Below are positions 24,311-33,016 of a DNA stretch of 43,627 nucleotides, in pieces. Within the stretch, counting starts at the first letter, position 1. Each line of letters opens with the position of its first letter. Source of the DNA: an uncultured Candidatus Saccharibacteria bacterium. GTDB lineage: Bacteria; Patescibacteriota; Saccharimonadia; Saccharimonadales; Saccharimonadaceae. The DNA is taken from contig CALHQH010000032.1 of the NCBI GenBank assembly GCA_938036625.1, forward strand, positions 1 through 43,627, written 5' to 3'. The notes under the pieces were generated by a model. It did not search any database. It was not told the origin of the DNA and saw nothing but the letters and a program-made list of their open reading frames with translations. A program made the translations under genes and the position numbers.

Positions 24311-25692
24311 CGGCCCTGGCGCGGTGGACGAGCGCCCTGCAGGCCCTGACGCCGCCCCAGCAGCGTGAGCTCACTCAGCAGCTGGCCAGTATCCCACCGA
24401 TTACAATTGCCGGCAAGCAGGCTAGTGTGCTGCTGGCCCCCCTAGCCCTGACGCCGCCAGCCGCGGCCCAGCTCGCCCAGGCGGTGTATACCCTGCAGGA
24501 TGCCTTGGTGGCGATTGAGTCCCACCCGAGCTTTCTGCCTGGCCAGGTGGTGTACGACCGCTTGTATCAATCGCTCAGTGTCCAGGGTAAATACCTGGTG
24601 GATCACGCGCCGGCGGTGAGCCCAGGCACGATGCGCCGCCGCTTTCGCCGGATTGATGGCTTTTTGCCCGGTGCACCGCACAGCCCGGGGCCACAGTTTA
24701 TTGAGGTGAACCAATCCGCGCCCTTAGCAATTAGCTTTTATGAGCGCGCCCGCCAGGCGCTGGCGATGACCGCCGCCTACGTCCCGGCCGTTCAGGCGGC
24801 TGGTGCTAGCGCCCCGAGCGTGCTTGATTCGCCATCACTCTACGCAGCGCTGGCCAGCTGGTTTATAGACGCTGCCCCGGGCCGATCAAGCCTGACGGTA
24901 GCCGTGAGCATGGAGCGCGGCTACCCAGCAAAGTTTGTCGATCTGCCCACCGCCACCGCGGGCATTACCCAAGCTGCCCGGGAGCGTGGTGTAGAGATTC
25001 GCTTTGTGCTGGCGCAGCCGCCGGAATTTGGCTACCAATCGGGGCGCATGACGGTACGCGGCCATAGCTTTGATGTACTGTGGCGCAATACCGTGTACCT
25101 GGCGAATTATGACGTTGATATTGCCGATTACCAAGCCATCCGCTACAGCCCGGCTGTGGTGCAGCAGAACGACCTGCGGGCCTGGCTGCTGCGCTCGAAG
25201 GAGCTCTTTGCCCTAGCCTGGGATGATACGGTGCAGGTGGTGCTCGCTGCTATGGGGGTGGATGTACCAGCCCTGCGGCGTATCATGCCACCGACCTATA
25301 GCCTGGCAGCAGCCCAGCAGCTGGATTGGCAGCACACCTACCGCCGGCAGGACTATATTGCAAAACGCTGTGACGATGGCTTTGGCCAGGGGCTGGTGTT
25401 TGGCCACCAGTGCACGGCAAGCCAGTGGCACGCCCTGCTGGCAGGCAGCCGCGGCCAGGACTGGGTGGTGCAGCAGCTGGTGCCAGTTGCCCCGGTGGAG
25501 GTGCCGCTGTATACACCAGGCCATGGCATCCACACCCAGGCGGTCACGCTAGATTGCAACCCCTACACCGTGGGTGGTACGCTGGCCGGGGTGCTCGCCC
25601 GGGCAATGCCGGCAGCCCAGCAAACGGCTGGCCCGCAGGCTATGAATATCGTGGCGGGGGCGGCCATCGGTGCCTATACTGGCGTGGTGTAG
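24286..25692 (+). CDS. Circularly permuted ATP-grasp-like ligase
   Basis: 468 residues. No close family recognised with certainty. Seen: FIEVNQSAPLAISFYE (about 143-158), resembling the EVN..P motif of circularly permuted ATP-grasp enzymes, and YIAKRCDDGFGQGLVFG (about 360-376), resembling the ATP-binding KPxDxxGGxGV loop; then a beta-rich end with LDCNPYTVGGTLAG. Such enzymes join a carboxylate to an amine using ATP. It overlaps the OCD-like gene by 25 nt and is the last gene of the operon; a GTG at 24301 with GGAG upstream is an alternative start. The 3' end overlaps pth (convergent) by 19 nt. Confidence 0.6.
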   Translation: MEQPAVDIAALARWTSALQALTPPQQRELTQQLASIPPITIAGKQASVLLAPLALTPPAAAQLAQAVYTLQDALVAIESHPSFLPGQVVYDRLYQSLSVQGKYLVDHAPAVSPGTMRRRFRRIDGFLPGAPHSPGPQFIEVNQSAPLAISFYERARQALAMTAAYVPAVQAAGASAPSVLDSPSLYAALASWFIDAAPGRSSLTVAVSMERGYPAKFVDLPTATAGITQAARERGVEIRFVLAQPPEFGYQSGRMTVRGHSFDVLWRNTVYLANYDVDIADYQAIRYSPAVVQQNDLRAWLLRSKELFALAWDDTVQVVLAAMGVDVPALRRIMPPTYSLAAAQQLDWQHTYRRQDYIAKRCDDGFGQGLVFGHQCTASQWHALLAGSRGQDWVVQQLVPVAPVEVPLYTPGHGIHTQAVTLDCNPYTVGGTLAGVLARAMPAAQQTAGPQAMNIVAGAAIGAYTGVV

Positions 25693-26249
25693 ACGCGCTG
25701 GCTAGTATCGGCCAGCGTGCCGGCCACAAACTGCTCTACCAGGGCGGTAGTGGCTGGGATGATGGCTGTATTGAGTGCCTCCTGCTCTGCTTGGCTGAGG
25801 GGCTTGAGCACAAAGGTCGCATCGCCCATGCGCCGCCGCAGCGGGTTGTGGATACCAATCCGCAGCCGCGCGTAGCCTTGGCCCAGGTGGGCATTGAGCG
25901 ATTTAATACCATTATTGCCAGCATCGCTACCACTGTGGCGCACACGAATGATGCCAAATTCCAGCGCTAGCTCGTCATGGATAACAAGCACGTCACTAAG
26001 CGATACTTTATAAAAATCCATAATTGCCCGAGCCGCCCGGCCGGTATCGTTATAAAAGGTGGTTGGCTTAGCCAGCAGCACCGGCTGGCCAGCAATAGTA
26101 GCACTGGCGGTGGCGGCGTGCAGCTTGGGCTTGGTGGCAAACTGGGCGCCGTACGCGCAGGCCAGCGCATCCAGGCACTGCCAGCCAACATTGTGCCGCG
26201 TGCGGGCGTACTCGCTGCCAGGGTTGCCTTGGGCCAGGATTAATTTCAT
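25674..26249 (-). CDS. pth: Peptidyl-tRNA hydrolase
   Basis: Essential esterase that recycles peptidyl-tRNA released from stalled ribosomes. 191 residues, usual length. Motifs: GNPGSEYARTRHNVG with Asn9 and catalytic His19, KPTTFYNDTG (usually KPxTFMNxSG), IHDELALEFG with Asp92, and GSDAGNNGIKSL (usually GGGxGGHNGLxS; here weaker). A TATACT -10 (26257-26262) lies 7 nt before the ATG, so the transcript is probably leaderless. Convergent overlap of 19 nt with the ATP-grasp gene. Confidence 0.94.
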   Translation of the reverse strand: MKLILAQGNPGSEYARTRHNVGWQCLDALACAYGAQFATKPKLHAATASATIAGQPVLLAKPTTFYNDTGRAARAIMDFYKVSLSDVLVIHDELALEFGIIRVRHSGSDAGNNGIKSLNAHLGQGYARLRIGIHNPLRRRMGDATFVLKPLSQAEQEALNTAIIPATTALVEQFVAGTLADTSQRVYTTPV

Positions 26250-26514
26250 ACGTACTAGTATAGCATGGATGAGGTCTTGTCGTGGCTGTAGTGTGAGGTT
26301 GTGATTATAAAAGCATTAGCACAATTGCTTCATTAGTGGTGCTATAGCTGAACCGAAAATGTTCCGGCCAGATTATACTACAGCGATCATCCGCCTGCTG
26401 TATGGCTGGCCTCCATATATTTTCTTGTTCAACTATTTCACCGTACCCCAGTAGTCTTGCTATCAAGATGCCCGTTAGAGCGAGCGGGCAGCCCCATCAT
26501 GCTATACTAAACCC

Positions 26515-27483
26515 ATGGCCCAGCGCGATAATGATCTTGAATTTAGCCTCAATGCTGCCTTTGATGAGCAGCGCACCCAGCCTGGCCTGGTACCACTCTA
26601 CCTCATCAATGGCTCGCTCGGGGCGGGCAAGACGAGCGTGTTGGAGTATCTTTTGCGCCAGCCGGAGTTTGCTGGTTCGCGCGTGATTGAGAATGAATAT
26701 GCCAACGAGAATGTCGATGGCTACCGGCTAGAAGGCCTGGCAGAGCTTGTGACGACGCTGGCGGGCGACTGCGTGTGCTGCTCGTCTAAGCATGCCTTGA
26801 CGCGCATGCTGCTGGATTTTTGCCAGTCGTCCCCTGCCCCGGTTTTTATCGAGGCAACAGGGGTCGCACGGACGATGAACTTGGTGGAGAAGCTTATCAA
26901 TGCCCGGATCTTTGCCAAATACGAGCTGCTGCAGAGCTATTATGTCATCACGGCGCACGAGATTTTGCATGGCATTGAGCCAGCCCACGAGGTGGAGCTG
27001 CAGGCCGCCGATACAGTCCTTATTACCAAAGAAGATCTCCTGCACGGTGATGATCGCACCGTCTATGACACCAAGCGCCGTGCCCTGCCCTACACACGGG
27101 TGTTGTCTGCGCCGCATGGGTATTTTGACCTCAGTAAGATCACAACGCCGTCGAGTCTACTCACCTTCTTCGACACCTATGATGGCGAGCTTGCCGTGCC
27201 AGATAACCCGACCTATAGCGTCATCGATATGTCGCAGCTCACTGCTACCGAGGCAGCCTTTGAGACGCTGTGGCTGCAGCTCTTTGCGACGTATGAGCTG
27301 CGCCGGCTCAAGGGGTGCTTTATTGATGAGCATGGCACGCGCCGGCACATCGAGGCTACGCCCGAGCAAATCCAGATCACCACTGGCCAGCCTGGCGAAG
27401 CACCCAAGCTGGTCTGCATTGGCACCCACGCCAGCAGCATCACCCGCGACGGGCTGGTGGCGCAGCTGATGATGTTTGGGTAA
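26515..27483 (+). CDS. CobW/COG0523 G3E GTPase
   Basis: 322 residues. Walker A GSLGAGKT (33-40), switch-like ENEYANENVD (60-69; usually ENEFGxxGID), the metal-binding CxCC motif at Cys86-Cys88-Cys89 (GDCVCCSS), VFIEATGVA, and TKEDLL in place of NKxD. COG0523 GTPases deliver zinc, cobalt or nickel to client enzymes, often under low-zinc control by Zur. The C-terminal CobW_C domain is reduced. TATACT (26503-26508) is 6 nt before the ATG: leaderless. Position one gene from the Fur-family island supports a metallochaperone role. Confidence 0.85.
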   Translation: MAQRDNDLEFSLNAAFDEQRTQPGLVPLYLINGSLGAGKTSVLEYLLRQPEFAGSRVIENEYANENVDGYRLEGLAELVTTLAGDCVCCSSKHALTRMLLDFCQSSPAPVFIEATGVARTMNLVEKLINARIFAKYELLQSYYVITAHEILHGIEPAHEVELQAADTVLITKEDLLHGDDRTVYDTKRRALPYTRVLSAPHGYFDLSKITTPSSLLTFFDTYDGELAVPDNPTYSVIDMSQLTATEAAFETLWLQLFATYELRRLKGCFIDEHGTRRHIEATPEQIQITTGQPGEAPKLVCIGTHASSITRDGLVAQLMMFG

Positions 27484-27857
27484 GGTAGGTCTGAGGAGTC
27501 TCTTGGGCTTATCCACTAACTCCTCTGGTAGGATCTATTGCAGAGAATGAGGGTTGATTATTATTGGCTTGGATATAAAAATTTTTTCTCTTTTGCGTCA
27601 TTCTCCCTTCTCTGTAGCGCCAGTACGAGAGGTTGGTATTGAGTCTTATATACATCAGAGGAGGGTGATATGGCAAGAAGCAGTATCGAAAGATAGATCT
27701 ATGCCATAATAAAACCCACCTACCCCTACTTTGTTGTACGCAAAAACAGAGGTAGATGGGTGTGATATTATGGGTCTTGCGATTTCTTAGCCTTTCCTTA
27801 AGCGAGGAGTATTCGTCGACCTGGATTGCTTGGCCGCATAGGCCGCTAGAAGCCACA
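27484..27857. other. Intergenic region with inverted repeats
   Basis: 374 nt without a supported gene; a 121-codon - frame (27509-27874) has unlikely composition and overlaps the terminator. It holds GAGGAGT/ACTCCTC (27493-27527 region) and GAGAATGA/TCATTCTC (27543-27607 region) plus the terminator at 27708-27760. Confidence 0.5.
27708..27760 (-). terminator. Intrinsic terminator, leftward
   Basis: CCCACCTACC (27715-27724) pairs with GGTAGATGGG (27751-27760) with one mismatch; on - the stem is followed by TTTTATT. It lies about 100 nt beyond the small membrane protein gene. Confidence 0.65.
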
Positions 27858-28064
27858 CTACCGACTCTTATCAAGGAATTCGCTTAGCTTCTCATCGATC
27901 GATGTGAGCGATTGGCTCATCTGATTGACTCGCCGGACGAACCAAACAAGTAGCCAAATAGCCACCACAAATAGCACAACATGGAAGGCGATGGCCGACC
28001 AAAAAAGCGTATTTGCCTCGGGCGCGCGAATCAACAAAGCAAAATAAGCTGGTATATGAGTCAT
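27858..28064 (-). CDS. Small single-pass membrane protein
   Basis: 68 residues from ATG 28064, chosen because AAGGAG lies 7 nt upstream; a start at 28112 would bury that site. One strong membrane helix (about 20-43, FWSAIAFHVVLFVVAIWLLV), followed by RR and a polar, possibly helical tail (QSLTSIDEKLSEFLDKSR). No family recognised. It follows the secreted Cys-rich protein gene on the same strand with a 14-bp hairpin between. Confidence 0.65.
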   Translation of the reverse strand: MTHIPAYFALLIRAPEANTLFWSAIAFHVVLFVVAIWLLVWFVRRVNQMSQSLTSIDEKLSEFLDKSR

Positions 28065-28108
28065 GGTACAACTCCTTATGTTATTAGTTATTACTGAATG
28101 TTGTTTGT

Positions 28109-28144
28109 CCACCCAGCCTTATTGTGTAACATAAGGCTGGGTGG
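28109..28144. promoter_or_regulatory. 14-bp perfect hairpin
   Basis: CCACCCAGCCTTAT (28109-28122) pairs with ATAAGGCTGGGTGG (28131-28144), loop 8 nt. It starts 12 nt after the stop of the secreted protein gene. No T-run on either side, so it may be an RNA 3' stabiliser or a poor terminator. Confidence 0.6.
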
Positions 28145-28156
28145 GCGTTCCGGTGG

Positions 28157-28495
28157 CTAGTCCAGCTTCAGGCAGGACCAGCCCTCAGCGAGCGCGGCGT
28201 TCGTTACCTCGGCCTTGGAACCGGGGTAGAATCGGTTGCAGTACCCCTGGATGTCGACACTACCAGCCGACCCAAACGACACACCGAACGGGAACGTGTA
28301 CGACATGTTGTAACACGTCCATGTGTACGGCTCGCCGAAGAAGTTGTAGACACCGGAGTGCCCCTGCAGGCGGCAAGCCTCCTCAATATCCGCCGGCCAC
28401 TCGCCGTCAGCGGCGTTCGCCGGCGAGCTCAAAACGAACCCGCCCATCGCCAACGCAGCGGTAGCACCCAAGGACGCGATCTTCCGGAACTTCAT
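28157..28495 (-). CDS. Secreted small Cys-rich protein
   Basis: 112 residues. Sec signal peptide: basic KFRK, hydrophobic core ATAALAMGGFVLSS, cleavage likely after PANAA (about residue 29). The mature part (~83 residues) has four cysteines (EEACRLQ, WTCYNM, GYCNRF, WSCLKLD), probably two disulfides, and many aromatics. No family recognised. AGAGGAGG 5 nt before the ATG is a textbook Shine-Dalgarno, unlike most neighbours, and codon choice (GTC, TCG, AAC, TTC) looks actinobacterial. Transfer from the actinobacterial host or one of its phages is plausible. Preceded by a 5' UTR hairpin and an (AT)6 promoter region. Confidence 0.75.
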   Translation of the reverse strand: MKFRKIASLGATAALAMGGFVLSSPANAADGEWPADIEEACRLQGHSGVYNFFGEPYTWTCYNMSYTFPFGVSFGSAGSVDIQGYCNRFYPGSKAEVTNAALAEGWSCLKLD

Positions 28496-28518
28496 GTTAT
28501 CCTCCTCTAGGATTCCGG

Positions 28519-28539
28519 GAGCCCAAGATTTTTGGGCTC
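28519..28539 (-). promoter_or_regulatory. 5' UTR hairpin of secreted protein gene
   Basis: GAGCCCAA (28519-28526) and TTGGGCTC (28532-28539), 8-bp stem, just upstream of the ribosome site. Could control translation or mRNA stability. Confidence 0.6.
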
Positions 28540-28557
28540 AACCAACATGACGATTTG

Positions 28558-28582
28558 ATTGTAGCTGATATATATATATCAA
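28558..28582 (-). promoter_or_regulatory. Promoter with (AT)6 spacer
   Basis: On -: TTGATA (28577-28582), only 13 nt, then TACAAT (28558-28563). The spacer includes most of an (AT)6 tract (28568-28579) within the palindrome TGATATATATATATCA. Two more AT units would give the optimal 17 nt. Confidence 0.45.
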
Positions 28583-28774
28583 TACTTGTTATGATATATT
28601 GCAATAATACGGTAAAATAACAGTGGTAAGTGCTGTCTATTCTACAACGATTTTGTTCGAAAATAGGCGAACATGGTCAGGGCTATGCACCAACAGGAAG
28701 AGAACGATACATACTCTACTAATTATGCCATAAAACACCCTAAGATAGGTTGCCCTGCAAGCGTCAGAAAGCAC

Positions 28775-30205
28775 TTACAAGCGGCTCTTGCCTATGCCCT
28801 GCGTGCTTTGCCCTTCGGCGTTCTTGCGCTGCTTATATGCTTTCGTCACGGGTTCGAGGCCACGCTTGACGCGTTCGCGGTTGGCTTTGAGTTGCTTCTC
28901 GTCGCGGAAGGAGAGCTTGATGGGGGTGCCGGTATAGTCGTAGGTGTCGCGGATGCGCCGCTCGAGGTAGCGCTTGTAGCTCCAGTGGACGAACTTGAGG
29001 TTGCTGCCGTAGATGACGAACCACGGTGGGTTGGTGTCTGTCTGGACGATGTAGCGTAGCTTGGGGTGGGTGTTCTTGAGGCCAGCTGGTGGGTGCTTCT
29101 GCACGGAGCGCTGCAGGAGGTCATTGAGGGTGCGCGTGGTGGTCTTTTGCTGGCGATGAGCAGCGATGCCAAGAGCGAGGTCGAATAATTTCGTCACATT
29201 CTGGCCCGTAACGGCACTGGTAAAGATGAGTGGTGCCCACGGTGTGAAGTCGAACTGGGCGGAGATCTGCGGGGCGAGTGCATCGCGTGTGTAGGCATCC
29301 TTGCCTTCCACGGCGTCCCACTTGCTCACGACGATGGCCATGCCCTTGCCTGCCTCGGCAATGATGCCAGCAAGCCGCTGATCAAGAGCTGTATTGAGCT
29401 CATTCACATCCATCAGGAGGAAGCAGATATCGGCCTCCTCGATGGCAGCCAAAGTGCGCAAGACGCTAAACTTCTCGATGCCCACCTCTTGCTTGCCTTG
29501 GCGGCGAATGCCAGCGGTGTCGAGCAGCTCGATGGTTTGCCCCTGGTAGCGCAGACGGATGCGATTGACATCGCGCGTGGTGCCCGCTACCCCGGCCACG
29601 ATGGCTTGCTGCTTGCCCGCCAGTGTGTTGAAGAGGCTGGATTTGCCTACGTTGGGCCGGCCGATCAACGCAATCTTGAGTACATCGCTCGGCTCGGCTT
29701 GGCGCTTCTCTGGGATGTGCTGGCAGATCTCATCCAGCGCATCGCTAATACCACTGTTGTGCTCGGCACTGGTGCGGATGATACTCTTGATGCCAAGGCG
29801 GAGGAATTCACTGGTGGGCAAACTACCCCGCAGGTCGGTTTTGTTGGCGATGAGAATGACGGGTTTGCGACTCTTGAGGGCGGTCTTGGCGACGCGCCGG
29901 TCTTCATCGCTGGGGTATTCGGTGCTATCCACCACGACGAGGATGACGTCGGCCGCATCGGATGCATCGGTGATCTGCTCTTGGATGCTTGCCTCAAACT
30001 CATCTTCGGCTGGCTTGAGGCCGGCGGTATCGACCAGCCAAAACTCATGCCCATGGTAGGTTGCCTTGCCCACCACCCGATCGCGCGTCGTACCAGCCTC
30101 GCGTGCCACGATGGCCTGCTGCGAGCGCATCATACGATTAAACAGCGAGCTCTTGCCAGCATTGGCACGCCCGATGATTGCAACAGTAGGAAGTTTGGTA
30201 GCCAT
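28775..30205 (-). CDS. der: Ribosome assembly GTPase Der (EngA)
   Basis: Essential double-GTPase for 50S subunit assembly. 476 residues. First G domain: P-loop GRANAGKS (12-19, usually GRPNVGKS), DTAG (59-62), NKTD (121-124). Second: GRPNVGKS (182-189), DTAG (229-232), SKWD as NKxD. The C-terminal KH-like domain follows (PKLRYIVQTDTNPPWFVIYG) and the tail is basic. TATAAT (30215-30220) lies 9 nt before the ATG, so little or no leader. TAA stop. Confidence 0.97.
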   Translation of the reverse strand: MATKLPTVAIIGRANAGKSSLFNRMMRSQQAIVAREAGTTRDRVVGKATYHGHEFWLVDTAGLKPAEDEFEASIQEQITDASDAADVILVVVDSTEYPSDEDRRVAKTALKSRKPVILIANKTDLRGSLPTSEFLRLGIKSIIRTSAEHNSGISDALDEICQHIPEKRQAEPSDVLKIALIGRPNVGKSSLFNTLAGKQQAIVAGVAGTTRDVNRIRLRYQGQTIELLDTAGIRRQGKQEVGIEKFSVLRTLAAIEEADICFLLMDVNELNTALDQRLAGIIAEAGKGMAIVVSKWDAVEGKDAYTRDALAPQISAQFDFTPWAPLIFTSAVTGQNVTKLFDLALGIAAHRQQKTTTRTLNDLLQRSVQKHPPAGLKNTHPKLRYIVQTDTNPPWFVIYGSNLKFVHWSYKRYLERRIRDTYDYTGTPIKLSFRDEKQLKANRERVKRGLEPVTKAYKQRKNAEGQSTQGIGKSRL

Positions 30206-30252
30206 AATGCTCTCATTATATCATGAAAGCACGCGAGTGGATTTGCAGTGCC

Positions 30253-30936
30253 CTACTGCTCGGCCACGTCTTCCCACTTACCTCGTGGTAGCTTGCCCAG
30301 GCTATAGCTGCCAAAGTGTGTGCGATGCAGACGCGTGACGGTGTAGCCCAGGGCAGCGAAGGTGCGGCGGATCTGGCGGTTGCGGCCTTCACTCATGCTA
30401 ATGTGCCACTCGGTGCGGCTATCGGGCCGGAGACGCGTGAGGATGAGCCGGCTGGTGCCATCGGCCAGCTGGATGCCGTAGTCGCTGATCATCTGCTGGT
30501 GGAGAGGTTCAAGCGGGTGGTCGAGCCGGACGCGGTATTCTTTGACCTTGGCAAACTGCGGATGGGTCATGCGGTAAGCAAAGTCGCCATTGTTGCTGAG
30601 CAAAAGCAGGCCCGAGCTATCGGCATCGAGCCGGCCAACGGGCTTAAGCGTGTGCAATTCTGGCGGCAAAAGGCTGTAGATGGTCGGCTGCGACCCCTGT
30701 TGCTTGCGCGAGCAGACGTAGCCTACTGGCTTGTTGAGCATGATAGTGCGATAAGTAACCTGCTTGGGCAGTGGCGCGCCCTTGACTGCTACCAGGCTGC
30801 CTGGCTGGAGGCGGGCACCGAGCACAGCTACCTCGCCATCAACCACGACGTCTCCAGCGGCGATCAGGTCATCCGCTTGGCGGCGCGACAGGCCCAGCAC
30901 AAGAGCAATGTGTTTGTTGAGGCGAGTAGTCGACAT
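30253..30936 (-). CDS. rRNA pseudouridine synthase, RluB/RsuA family
   Basis: 227 residues. N-terminal S4 RNA-binding domain (1-48, RLNKHIALVLGLSRRQADDLI), then the RsuA catalytic domain with GRLDADSSGLLLL, catalytic Asp104, and the end motif EGRNRQIRRTFAALG. It isomerises a uridine in rRNA; whether 23S U2605 (RluB) or 16S U516 (RsuA) cannot be decided, though most bacteria with a single copy have RluB. TATAAT (30943-30948) is 6 nt from the ATG: leaderless. Confidence 0.92.
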   Translation of the reverse strand: MSTTRLNKHIALVLGLSRRQADDLIAAGDVVVDGEVAVLGARLQPGSLVAVKGAPLPKQVTYRTIMLNKPVGYVCSRKQQGSQPTIYSLLPPELHTLKPVGRLDADSSGLLLLSNNGDFAYRMTHPQFAKVKEYRVRLDHPLEPLHQQMISDYGIQLADGTSRLILTRLRPDSRTEWHISMSEGRNRQIRRTFAALGYTVTRLHRTHFGSYSLGKLPRGKWEDVAEQ

Positions 30937-31002
30937 GCCCCTATTATATCACCCAGGACGTGCTGGCCGAAGGCTCGGCTCTGCGCTCATAACTCTCTCG
31001 GC

Positions 31003-31281
31003 TTAATGCTGATGGGTATGATGCGACCACGGCCGAGTAACCGCTGAAACAATGCTCCGCGTGCCGCGGAGAGCAGCCTTGCCAATGGCACGAATGCATG
31101 TGAAAAGTGGGCTATGTTTGACTTCTGGCACAACCAGTGGGTACTCAAGCGATGGATGCTGGCGGCTATCGGCTTGTAGTGGATCATTGCATCGCGTAGC
31201 AGGGCCAGTGACAGGGTCATCGGTAGGTTGTTCATGGAATGGGTAGTCGAATGGTGATCGATCGGGCATAACAGGCTCCAT
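31003..31281 (-). CDS. Possible small protein, unknown
   Basis: 92 codons, rich in Pro, His and Arg (MEPVMPDRSPFDYPF...), no membrane segment or domain recognised. TATACT (31297-31302) lies 15 nt before the ATG, matching local promoter style, and the stop is TAA. Coding character is weak. It fills an otherwise empty 395-nt gap. Confidence 0.3.
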   Translation of the reverse strand: MEPVMPDRSPFDYPFHEQPTDDPVTGPATRCNDPLQADSRQHPSLEYPLVVPEVKHSPLFTCIRAIGKAALRGTRSIVSAVTRPWSHHTHQH

Positions 31282-31331
31282 GCATGATGATTACCTAGTA
31301 TAGCACGCGTGAAGCGATATGGATACGCTTT

Positions 31332-32873
31332 TTAGTGCGACCCGGCCGATGATGGTGTTGCCCGCTCAGTCTCTTCGAAACTGAGGTTGTCGTGGCTGTG
31401 CTGTATGGCCGGCGCTGGGCGCGAAGGTGTGGCTCCTGGCTGAGGCACTGATGCCGCATGATGAGTGGTTGATGGTTGCCCTGCTGCGGCGTTGACGGGC
31501 TGTGCTGGAGCAGAATGCGCTGCAGCAACGGGAGCTGGGCGGATGGCATCGTAGAGTGGATGATCGACTGGTGAGACCGACGGATGAGCGGCTGCACTGC
31601 CCTGGAGCAACGCCGCGGCTAGTGCATCAGACGGGTCTGCAGCAATGGCCTGTGGGCTGTGTGGCGTAATAGCTGCGCTATCAGCAGCCTCGTGATGTTC
31701 GTGGTGAGTAACTGGTGGCTGCGCTGAGGCTGCTGGTGCTGGATGGCTTGGCGCTGGTGTGCTATATGCTGTGGCGGCTGGCGGTTGCGGCTCAACAGGG
31801 GTTGGCATGGTATCCATCTGCTCGGTGAGGTTGGCTACGGCGTCTGTGACGAGCTGGTTTTGGCTTGGCTGGTAGGTGGCTGCATCGGTGTCTGCCTCAT
31901 CATCGGTCTGCTGTGTGCTCATGTGGAGAGCTTCGGCCAATTCGGCTTCGTCGTCGGCTGGAGTGTGGGTGTAGTGAGCAGGCTGGCTCGCCACAATGTG
32001 GTGATGTACATCTGGAATACCTGATGGCGCTGTGCTGTGCGGCGCAATAATATCGTTAATAAGTGGCTGCGTAGCGGGAGTATCACTGGCTGGTGGTGTG
32101 TGCAGATGTGTAGCTTCTGCTGGGCTTGGTGCGCTATGAGCAGGGGCTGGGTGTTCATCGTGATGCCTGATGATCTCAGCCTCTGGTGTTTCTTCGGCTG
32201 GCGGCAAGGTGAATGGCTGTGGCGTGGTGGGCTCGGCTGGCGGCTGCGGCGCTGTGGGTTGTGGAGCGCCATTGGCGGCATCGAGCTCGTCATCTATTAA
32301 GCTGGCATAATCTGGCCTCGGCATAGAAGACTGTAGTGGGTGGATCACTCGCTCACCCAGGCTAGCCGGCCGTGGTGTAGAGAATGGCGCTGTGGGCTGC
32401 GGCAGTGTGGTGGGCTGGCTGGCTGGTGGCACGGGCATAGCTGGTGCGCTTGGCTGAGGCTCAGGAGTGGTATGTGCTGCCGGCCGGTGGCTTACCCCTG
32501 TATCGCCAAGGACGTCGTGCACGGCGCGTACCACATCTTCAATCCCAACCTGCGATTTGACGAGGTAGCGGTCTGCTCCCAGTGCCTCGCCGCGCATGCG
32601 CTGGTCTTGGCTAGAGAGTGCCGTCATGATAATCACCTTAATGCCGCGCGTCTCGGTGGTGCTGCGCAAGATATCGAGCATGTCGAAGCCACTAATCTTA
32701 GGCATCATCACATCGCTGATGATGAGCTGCGGACGTTCTTTGATAGCCATAGCGAGTGCTTCTTCCCCATCGCCGGCCGACACGATGTCATACCCCTCGG
32801 CCAACAGGCGTACTCCGTATATTTCGCGCAGGCTTTTGTCGTCTTCGACAAGCAGAATCTTAACCTTTGTCAT
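31332..32873 (-). CDS. Response regulator with long disordered tail
   Basis: 513 residues from ATG 32873. Receiver domain (1-122): acidic pair Asp11-Asp12, phospho-acceptor Asp54 in IISDVMMP, Thr84, Lys106. After that about 390 residues of low complexity, dominated by Pro, Ala, His, Thr, Gln (TPEPQPSAPAMP, PAPAHSAPSPAEATHLH), no DNA-binding or enzymatic domain. Likely a scaffold or localisation factor. TACAAT (32884-32889) lies 10 nt before the ATG. The PAS histidine kinase on the same strand upstream (33842-35905) is a candidate partner. Confidence 0.8.
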   Translation of the reverse strand: MTKVKILLVEDDKSLREIYGVRLLAEGYDIVSAGDGEEALAMAIKERPQLIISDVMMPKISGFDMLDILRSTTETRGIKVIIMTALSSQDQRMRGEALGADRYLVKSQVGIEDVVRAVHDVLGDTGVSHRPAAHTTPEPQPSAPAMPVPPASQPTTLPQPTAPFSTPRPASLGERVIHPLQSSMPRPDYASLIDDELDAANGAPQPTAPQPPAEPTTPQPFTLPPAEETPEAEIIRHHDEHPAPAHSAPSPAEATHLHTPPASDTPATQPLINDIIAPHSTAPSGIPDVHHHIVASQPAHYTHTPADDEAELAEALHMSTQQTDDEADTDAATYQPSQNQLVTDAVANLTEQMDTMPTPVEPQPPAATAYSTPAPSHPAPAASAQPPVTHHEHHEAADSAAITPHSPQAIAADPSDALAAALLQGSAAAHPSVSPVDHPLYDAIRPAPVAAAHSAPAQPVNAAAGQPSTTHHAASVPQPGATPSRPAPAIQHSHDNLSFEETERATPSSAGSH

Positions 32874-33016
32874 ATCACCCTCTATTGTACGCAATTGTCG
32901 GCAAAAATACCATAGTGCTTGTGGTTTTTTTGAGAGGAATTAATATAAAGTGCTGCTCTGGTGATGGGTCTGGCCCACGGTTGGCTTTGTGCGAAGAGAT
33001 TGACAGAGCGCTGGTA

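Noticed and set aside
27509..27874. 121-codon - strand frame
   Set aside because: Runs through an intrinsic terminator and has non-protein-like composition.
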